Origin: Pseudomonas abieticivorans
Lineage (GTDB): Bacteria > Pseudomonadota > Gammaproteobacteria > Pseudomonadales > Pseudomonadaceae
DNA length: 64,000 nt
NCBI RefSeq assembly: GCF_023509015.1
Contig: NZ_CP094975.1
Location: forward strand, 1,993,501 to 2,057,500
Direction of reading: 5' to 3'
Positions 57,699 through 64,000 of the stretch are shown here, one piece after another (positions within the stretch are counted from its first letter, which is position 1; every line of letters begins with the position of its first letter). The notes under the pieces were generated by a model. It did not search any database and was not told the DNA's origin. It was given only the letters and a program-made list of their open reading frames with translations. The translations under genes and the position numbers were made by a program.

Positions 57699-58748
57699 TT
57701 ACTCGACCCCAACGATGATTTCGACCGCAGCCGGCCCTTCGATCTTCTGCAGGGCCTCGGCGACGCGCTGGGGTTCCAGCAGGCGCAGGCAATTGTAGTG
57801 GCCGAACTTGCAGGTGCGTTCGAAACACGGGCTGCAATCCAGGCCCAGGCGCACCACTTCCACCTGGTCGGCCAACGGCGGGGTGAAGCCGGGCGAGGTG
57901 GACCCATACACGGCCACAAGCGGGCGGTTCAGCGCCGCCGCCACGTGCATCAGGCCCGAATCGTTGGACACTACGGCATCGGCGCACGACATCAGGTCGA
58001 TGGCTTCGGCAAGCGACGTTTCGCCACTGAGGTTCACCGACTCCTCGCGCAGGCCCGGGATCAGTCGCTCGCGGATCGACTCACCCACTCCATGGTCGTT
58101 CTTGGAGCCAAACAACCACACCTGCCAGCCTTCGCGGATCTTGATTTCGGCGACCTTGGCATAGTGCTCCGACGGCCAGCGCTTGGACTCGCCAAACTCC
58201 GCGCCAGGGCACAGCGCCAGCACCGGGCGGTCCAGCGCCAGGCCGAACTTGGCCAACGCGGCTTCGCGGCTGGCAGGCTCGATGCGCAATGCCGGGCGCG
58301 GGTACGGTTTGGGCAAATCAACGCCCGGCTCGAAGGCCAAGGCCATGAACCGCTCGATCATCAGCGGGTAGCGAGCCTTGTCCAAGGTGCGCACGTCGTT
58401 GAGCAGGCCATAGCGGAACTCGCCACGCCAACCGGTACGTTTGGGGGTATCGGCGAAGAACGGCACCAGCGCCGACTTCAGCGAGTTGGGCAGCAAAATG
58501 GCTTGATCGTACTGGCCCTTGAGGGACTTGCCGATCTTGCGCCGCGTTGCCAATTCCAACGCGCCGTGGCCAAGCGGAAAGCTCAAGGCCTGGCGCACCT
58601 GGGGCATGCGTTCGAGGATCGGCCGGCTCCACTCGGGGGCCAACACGTCGATCACGCTGTCTGGGTGACGTTGCTTGAGGCACTCGAAGAGTGTCTGGGC
58701 CATCACCATGTCACCGACCCAACTGGGCCCAATGATCAAAATTCTCAT
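57699..58748 (-). CDS. waaF: Heptosyltransferase II WaaF
   Basis: Adds the second heptose. The 349-residue GT9 enzyme begins MRILIIGPSWVGDMVMAQTL at ATG 58748 and carries the ADP-heptose site SNDSGLMHVAAALNRPLVAVYGSTSP near 265, ending with CSPCFERTC. It heads the LPS core operon, in which almost every following gene overlaps the last. A GC-rich hairpin lies in its leader. In P. aeruginosa I recall ilvE between waaF and glnE; it is absent here. Confidence 0.96.
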   Translation of the reverse strand: MRILIIGPSWVGDMVMAQTLFECLKQRHPDSVIDVLAPEWSRPILERMPQVRQALSFPLGHGALELATRRKIGKSLKGQYDQAILLPNSLKSALVPFFADTPKRTGWRGEFRYGLLNDVRTLDKARYPLMIERFMALAFEPGVDLPKPYPRPALRIEPASREAALAKFGLALDRPVLALCPGAEFGESKRWPSEHYAKVAEIKIREGWQVWLFGSKNDHGVGESIRERLIPGLREESVNLSGETSLAEAIDLMSCADAVVSNDSGLMHVAAALNRPLVAVYGSTSPGFTPPLADQVEVVRLGLDCSPCFERTCKFGHYNCLRLLEPQRVAEALQKIEGPAAVEIIVGVE

Positions 58749-58769
58749 GCTTATTCCAGAAACGACCGA

Positions 58770-58805
58770 GGAGGCAGCAGGCTGGTGTTCCACAGCCTGG
58801 CCTCC
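58770..58805 (-). terminator. Hairpin between glnE and waaF
   Basis: GGAGGC (58770-58775) and AGGCTG (58779-58784) pair with CAGCCT (58793-58798) and GCCTCC (58800-58805), a long stem interrupted by a small bulge. On the minus strand only short T runs follow it, so it could be a weak glnE terminator or a structured leader of the waaF operon, ending 21 bases from the waaF ATG. Confidence 0.45.
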
Positions 58806-58854
58806 CCGTCTTGTCTTTTATTCAGGCGTTGACTGACCAGTGTACGCCTTCTGG

Positions 58855-61798
58855 TCAGGCAAGCCCCAACTGGGCCCAAATCCGCAACACTTCCCGACGC
58901 TGGGCACTGAACTGGTCGGCACCGATGACCCCGGCCTCTTTCTGCAAAGCCTGCCGGTGCGCGGCGGAGCGGTAGGCCTTGTAGGCCTCGCGCAGCAGGC
59001 TGGCATCGGTGGCGGCCATCAGGCCGGCCTCTTCAAGCCCTTCCAGGATGCGGATGTTATCGGTGTAACGCAGCAGGGCCGGATGTTCTCTGGACCACGC
59101 CAAGGCCGCGTATTGCACCATAAATTCAATATCGACGATACCACCGGCATCCTGCTTGATATCGAAGGGCGCGCTGGCCTCGAAGGCATTGGGCCCGGTG
59201 CCGGCAGCCGTGGCCCTGGTGCCGAGGTTGTCGCGCATCTTGGCGCGCATCTCGCTGACTTCGGCGCGCAACTTGGGCAAATCACGTTCGCGGCCCAATA
59301 CCTGGGCGCGGACTTTTTCAAAACCTGTGCCCACGTTCGGGCAGCCTACCAATACCCGCGCCCGCACCAGGGCCTGGTGTTCCCAGGTCCAGGCTTCGTT
59401 TTCCTGGTAACGCTGAAACGCGCTCAGGGAACTGACCAACAGGCCCGAGGCCCCGGACGGCCGCAGGCGCATGTCCACGTACATACAATTGCCCGGAGTT
59501 GGTCTGGGTGGTCAGCAAGTGGATGATCCGCTGGCCCAGGCGAGTAAAGAACTGCGCGCCGTCGATCGGCTTGGCGCCATCGGTCTCGGCGTTCGGGTCG
59601 CCGTCATGAATGAACACCAGGTCAAGGTCCGAGCCATGACCCAACTCGATGCCGCCGACCTTGCCGTAGCCGACAATGATGAAGCCCGGGTCGCACGGGC
59701 TGCCGTCGGTACGTTGCGGCAGGCCATGGCGGGCCACGCTCTGGCGCCAGGCCAGGCGCAAGGTTTGTTCAAGGATGGCTTCGGCCAGCCAGGTCAGGTA
59801 GTCGCTGACTTTCATCAGGGGCAGGCTGCCGGCGATTTCCGATGCGGCCACCCGCAGGCTGTGGGCCAGCTTGAAGTGCCGCAAGGCCTCCATTTGCTGC
59901 TCCAGGTCGTCCTCGGGGATGCGCGTGAGGCGCTCGCGCAGCTCGGCGGCCAGTTCCGGTGCCAGGGGCGGATTGAACAACCGGCCTTCGTTGAGCAACT
60001 CGTCGAGCAACAATGGGAAGCGCGTGATCTGCTCGGCGATCCATGGGCTGGCGGCGCACAGGGTCAACAGGCGGCGCAGGGCCCCCGGGTTTTCGGTGAG
60101 CAACACCAGGTACGCCGAGCGGCGCGCCACGGCCTCGACCAGCGGCAGCACCCGCTCCAGCACCAGGTCGGGTGCGGCATGCTCCACAGCCTGGGCCAGC
60201 AAGCGTGGAATGAAGGCATCCAGGCGCTCGCGACCCAGGCGCTGCATGGCGCGCAGTTGCGGGCTGGCGCGCAGGCCGGCGAGCTGTTTCAGCGCCTTGG
60301 GCGCGTCGTTGAACCCGGCCTCTTCAAGCTGGCGACAGGCGGCTTCTTCATTCTGCTGTTCTTCCCACAGCGGCAGCCATTCGCCACCGACCATGACGTC
60401 GCCGCCATCGTCGCCTTCCTCTTCATCCGGGTCGGCGATCACTTGGCGGAAGTGCCAGTCGATGCGCCCGCGCCAATACATCAGTTTTTCATGGAAGGCC
60501 GCCCAATCGGCAAAACCCATCATGAAGGCAATGCGCGCGCGGTCCTGATCACTGTCGGGCAGCATCTGCGTCTGCCGGTCGGCAATGGCCTGGATGGCAT
60601 GTTCGGTGTAACGCAAGAACTCATAGCCTTCGCGCATCTCGGCGATCACGGCTGGCGGCAGATAGCCCTGGCCTTCCAGCGTGGCCAGTACCTTGAGCAG
60701 CGGCCGCTGTTGCAGGCTCAGGTCACGCCCGCCATGAATGAGCTGGAACGCCTGGGCGATGAACTCCACCTCGCGGATGCCGCCCGAGCCCAGCTTGATA
60801 TTCTCGGCCATGCCCTTGCGCCGCACCTCCTGCTGGATCAACTGCTTCATGGTGCGCAGCGCTTCGATGGCAGAGAAGTCCAGGTAGCGGCGATAAACGA
60901 ACGGGCGCAGCATGTCGAGCAATTGCGCACCGGCCAACTGGTCACCCGCCACCACGCGCGCCTTGATCATGGCGTAGCGTTCCCAGTCGCGGCCTTGGTC
61001 CTGGTAGTACTGCTCCAGGGCGTTGAAGCTGAGCACCAACGCACCGGCAGAGCCGTAGGGGCGCAAGCGCATGTCCACGCGAAAAACAAACCCGTCGACG
61101 GTGATCGGGTCCAAGGCCTTGATCAATTTTTGACCCAGGCGAATAAAGAACTCCTGGTTATCCAGCGCGCGCTTGACCCCTTGGGTCTCGCCGCCCTCGG
61201 GGTAGGCGAAAATCAGGTCGATGTCCGACGAAAGGTTCAGCTCCACCGCGCCGAGCTTGCCCATGCCCAAAATCACCATGTGCTGCGGCTCGCCGCTGCG
61301 CCGGCCCACGGGGGTACCCAACTGCTGGCAATGGCGGCTGTACAGCCATTGGTAAGCCTGGTCGATACAGGCATCGGCCATGTCCGACAGATCACGGCAG
61401 GTCTGCACCAGGTCGGCCTGGCGGGTCAGGTCGCGCCAAATGATGCGCACCTGCTGGCGAGTGCGCTGGCGGCGCAATACTCGGCCCAGTTCGTCCTCGG
61501 TTTGCGCGCCCTGCACCACGCCAGCAATCTGCGCGCACATCTCGCCCGGGGCAAAGCTGCGGTCCAGTTCACCGCTGCTGGCCAAGGCCAGCATCATCAC
61601 CGGGTCGACCGTGACCTGTTGCAGCACGAAGTCGCTGGCCGCGCAGATCCGGTCGAACTCGGCCCAACGCTGCGCCGTCCAGCCTGCAAACTGCGCCTCA
61701 AGGGAATGGGTGATGACCGCAGCCTCGAACGAGTGGCGGTTACGGCTGACTAATGGCAGGAGAATGGCCGGCAAATCGACCGGCGAAGGCAGGGTCAT
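58855..61798 (-). pseudogene. glnE: Glutamine synthetase adenylyltransferase GlnE, frameshifted
   Basis: Adds AMP to and removes it from glutamine synthetase in response to PII. The frame opens at ATG 61798 (AAGGA well placed) with the adenylyl-removing half (SSDIDLIFAYPEGG) and enters the adenylyl-transferring half (GSDLDLVFIHDGD), then shifts after TNSGQLY near residue 772. The continuation VDMRLRPSGASGLLVSS is in the next frame and runs to 58855. One extra base, the A at plus-strand 59481, accounts for it; without it the protein is 980 residues, the normal length. Either the transferase half is lost in this strain or the base is a sequencing error. Confidence 0.93.
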
Positions 61799-62005
61799 GG
61801 TCTATCCTTGATCGGCGTGCGAAGGCCCAAAACCACTGGTTGTATATAAAACCTGGCAGGTTGGACTGTCGTACAAAAGTGATAAATAGCTGAAATCTGA
61901 TATTTTTCGGCAGAAACCATCGCACCTTACCCGCAAAGGACTTATTTTTTACCCGCAATAACGATTATCCTCACAAGTCGACAGGAGGCCATGAGCCTTT
62001 TGTCT

Positions 62006-62018
62006 GTAGTTTTACTAC
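62006..62018. promoter_or_regulatory. GntR/FadR-type operator site 1 upstream of aceE
   Basis: GTAGTTTTACTAC contains TAGTTTTACTA, an exact fit to the TNGTNNNACNA pattern bound by FadR-subfamily GntR regulators such as PdhR- and LldR-like proteins. It is centred at 62012, about 168 bp before the aceE ATG. Confidence 0.6.
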
Positions 62019-62056
62019 TGTCGACTGTTCGTCAAGACATGAAATGGCGAGCGATA

Positions 62057-62071
62057 TGTAGTAAAACTACA
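62057..62071. promoter_or_regulatory. GntR/FadR-type operator site 2 upstream of aceE
   Basis: TGTAGTAAAACTACA is a palindrome around TAGTAAAACTA, again an exact TNGTNNNACNA match. Its centre is 52 bp from that of site 1, five turns of the helix, so bound dimers would face the same side of the DNA. Confidence 0.65.
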
Positions 62072-62179
62072 CGACGCCGGTACAACCTCCCGGTAATCCA
62101 AGAATCTATATCGTCTGCCCACAAGGCCGTCGCAAACTCTGGCTTCGATTCTGGAAGCCTTTCCGCCCTGGAGCAAGCC

Positions 62180-64000
62180 ATGCAAGACCTCGATCCCGTC
62201 GAAACCCAGGAATGGCTGGACGCCCTGGAGTCGGTTCTCGACAAAGAAGGCGAAGACCGCGCTCACTACCTGATGACCCGTATGGGTGAATTGGCAACCC
62301 GTAGCGGCTCACAACTGCCCTACGCCATCACCACGCCATACCGCAACACCATCCCTGTTACCCACGAAGCACGCATGCCTGGCGACCTGTTCATGGAACG
62401 CCGCATTCGCTCGTTGGTACGCTGGAACGCGATGGCGATGGTAATGCGCACCAACCTGCGTGATTCGGACCTGGGCGGCCACATCTCCAGCTTCGCTTCC
62501 AGTGCGACCCTGTATGACATCGGCTTCAACTACTTCTTCCAGGCCCCGACCGAAGAACACGGCGGCGACCTGATCTACTTCCAGGGCCACACCTCGCCAG
62601 GCGTTTACGCCCGTGCGTTCATGGAAGGCCGCATCACCGAAGACCAGATGAACAACTTCCGCCAGGAAGTCGACGGCCAGGGCCTTTCGTCCTATCCGCA
62701 CCCTTGGCTGATGCCTGATTTCTGGCAGTTCCCGACTGTATCCATGGGCTTGGGCCCGATCCAGGCGATCTACCAGGCACGCTTCATGAAGTACCTGGAA
62801 CACCGCGGCTTCATCCAGCCAGGCAAGCAAAAAGTCTGGTGCTTCCTGGGCGATGGCGAGTGCGACGAGCCGGAATCCCTGGGCGCCATCTCCCTGGCCG
62901 GCCGCGAGAAACTGGACAACCTGATCTTCGTCATCAACTGCAACCTGCAGCGCCTCGACGGCCCGGTTCGCGGCAACGGCAAGATCATCCAGGAACTGGA
63001 AGGCGTGTTCCGCGGTGCTCAGTGGAACGTGACCAAAGTCATCTGGGGCCGCTTCTGGGACCCACTGCTGGCCAAGGACGTCGACGGCATACTGCAACGC
63101 CGCATGGACGAAGTCATCGACGGCGAGTACCAGAACTACAAGGCCAAAGACGGCGCGTTCGTACGCGAACACTTCTTCAACACGCCTGAACTCAAGGCGA
63201 TGGTTGCCGACCTGTCCGACGACGAGATCTGGAAGCTCAACCGTGGCGGCCACGACCCGTACAAGGTCTACGCGGCGTACCACGAAGCGGTCAACCACAA
63301 AGAACAGCCTACCGTCATCCTGGCCAAGACCATCAAGGGTTACGGCACCGGCGCAGGCGAAGCGAAGAACACCGCGCACAACACCAAGAAAGTCGACGTC
63401 GACAGCTTGAAGTTGTTCCGCGACCGCTTCGACATCCCGGTCAAGGACGAAGAGCTGGAGAACCTGCCGTTCTTCAAGCCAGAGCCAAACAGCGCCGAAG
63501 CCCGCTACCTGAGCGAGCGTCGCACCGCACTGGGCGGTTTTGTCCCGCAGCGCCGCGCCAAAAGCTTCAACATCCCGACGCCGCCACTCGATACCCTCAA
63601 GGCTATCCTGGACGGTTCGGGCGACCGCGAAATCTCCACCACCATGGCCTTCGTGCGCATCCTGGCGCAACTGGTCAAGGACAAGGAAATCGGCCCGCGC
63701 ATCGTTCCGATCATCCCGGACGAAGCCCGTACCTTCGGTATGGAAGGCATGTTCCGTCAGCTGGGCATCTACTCCTCCGTCGGCCAGCTCTACGAGCCAG
63801 TCGATAAAGACCAGGTGATGTTCTACAAGGAAGACCAGAAAGGTCAGATCCTTGAAGAAGGCATCAACGAAGCAGGCGCCATGAGCTCCTTCATCGCTGC
63901 CGGTACTTCGTACTCCAGCCACAACCAGCCGATGCTGCCGTTCTACATCTTCTACTCGATGTTCGGCTTCCAGCGTATCGGCGACCTGGCCTGGGCCGCT
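62180..64000 (+). CDS. aceE: Pyruvate dehydrogenase E1 component AceE (5' part)
   Basis: Thiamine-dependent decarboxylase of the pyruvate dehydrogenase complex. From ATG 62180 the frame stays open through 607 codons to the right edge; full-length AceE is about 881 residues. The homodimeric E1 layout is clear: HISSFASSATLYDIGFNYFF near residue 115, the TPP-site GDGECDEPESLGA near 230, and the second-domain start TTMAFVRILAQLVKD near 485. The first codons MQDLDPVETQEWLDAL fit the family. It diverges from glnE. Confidence 0.97.
   Translation, partial: MQDLDPVETQEWLDALESVLDKEGEDRAHYLMTRMGELATRSGSQLPYAITTPYRNTIPVTHEARMPGDLFMERRIRSLVRWNAMAMVMRTNLRDSDLGGHISSFASSATLYDIGFNYFFQAPTEEHGGDLIYFQGHTSPGVYARAFMEGRITEDQMNNFRQEVDGQGLSSYPHPWLMPDFWQFPTVSMGLGPIQAIYQARFMKYLEHRGFIQPGKQKVWCFLGDGECDEPESLGAISLAGREKLDNLIFVINCNLQRLDGPVRGNGKIIQELEGVFRGAQWNVTKVIWGRFWDPLLAKDVDGILQRRMDEVIDGEYQNYKAKDGAFVREHFFNTPELKAMVADLSDDEIWKLNRGGHDPYKVYAAYHEAVNHKEQPTVILAKTIKGYGTGAGEAKNTAHNTKKVDVDSLKLFRDRFDIPVKDEELENLPFFKPEPNSAEARYLSERRTALGGFVPQRRAKSFNIPTPPLDTLKAILDGSGDREISTTMAFVRILAQLVKDKEIGPRIVPIIPDEARTFGMEGMFRQLGIYSSVGQLYEPVDKDQVMFYKEDQKGQILEEGINEAGAMSSFIAAGTSYSSHNQPMLPFYIFYSMFGFQRIGDLAWAA

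Larger units (their letters stand above)
61799..62179. other. Divergent intergenic region glnE / aceE
   Basis: A 381-bp gene-free region. Near glnE are two small palindromes, AACCA-C-TGGTT (61831-61841) and AACCTG-G-CAGGTT (61850-61862), centred about 20 bp apart, with a TATATA stretch between. Nearer aceE are two GntR-type sites (separate entries). A ribosome-like AGGAGG with ATG at 61985-61993 opens no useful frame. I cannot place the aceE promoter with confidence. Confidence 0.5.

Noticed and set aside
57698..57919. Longer N-terminus for WaaC
   Set aside because: It lies inside waaF in another frame; the TTG at 57697 gives the conserved start and normal length.
62309..63922. Minus-strand open frame (537 codons) opposite aceE
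   Set aside because: Shadow of the strongly conserved aceE frame.

Overview
The window is high-GC Gammaproteobacterial chromosome, almost certainly from the Pseudomonas fluorescens group. The support is the gene order, which follows the P. aeruginosa block from motA to aceE as I remember it, together with Pseudomonas-type REP/REPIN repeats with the core GGATAAATCC, and the protein families. There is no tRNA, rRNA, CRISPR array, prophage or insertion sequence that I can see. Most of the sequence is ordinary core genome with tight, often overlapping operons.

Layout. 1-9.1 kb: motA (cut by the left edge), an HDOD signalling protein, rhdA, psd, a degenerate PilZ protein, serB, and an Smp/YtjB-like membrane protein with a possible degenerate cyclase domain. 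9.1-11.5 kb: an accessory module of an XRE-cupin repressor facing an adducin-type class II aldolase homologue and a DapA-family lyase, with a palindromic operator in the promoter. 11.5-20.9 kb: a leftward housekeeping run nudF, DUF1249, cpdA, yqiA, parE, phytase-like esterase, retropepsin, parC, and a PqiC-like lipoprotein. 21-29.7 kb: an RsiV-like lipoprotein, cytX and thiC behind a TPP riboswitch, a TolC homologue, waaA, and a LysR/SMR pair with a LysR-type operator. 29.7-44.6 kb: an FAD oxidoreductase and aldo/keto reductase pair, then lipopolysaccharide and envelope genes: hldE, a dnpA-like deacetylase, mig-14, msbA, a kinase-like protein, three glycosyltransferases and a wapO-like carbamoyltransferase. 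44.7-51.8 kb: an accessory block of three proteins built on a shared Ig-like repeat (one a lipoprotein ending in a halovibrin-like domain), an AT-rich control region, a possible autotransporter relic, and a TonB-dependent receptor. 51.8-58.8 kb: a tightly coupled inner-core LPS operon waaF-waaC-waaG-waaP followed by three more kinase-fold genes. 58.8-64 kb: glnE, which carries a one-base frameshift, and the 5' part of aceE.

How the genes work together. The dominant theme is envelope construction. WaaA adds Kdo, HldE makes ADP-heptose, WaaC/WaaF add heptose, WaaG adds the first hexose, WaaP and its relatives phosphorylate the core, the carbamoyltransferase decorates heptose, and MsbA exports the lipid A-core. 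DnpA-like and Mig-14 proteins beside msbA fit a role in tolerance to antimicrobials. A second theme is thiamine supply (TPP riboswitch-thiC-cytX).

The parts most worth following up are the Ig-repeat/halovibrin cluster (44.7-48.9 kb), the glnE frameshift, paired GntR-type operators before aceE, kinase-fold genes lacking the catalytic Asp in the LPS loci, and the possible cyclase-like domain next to serB.
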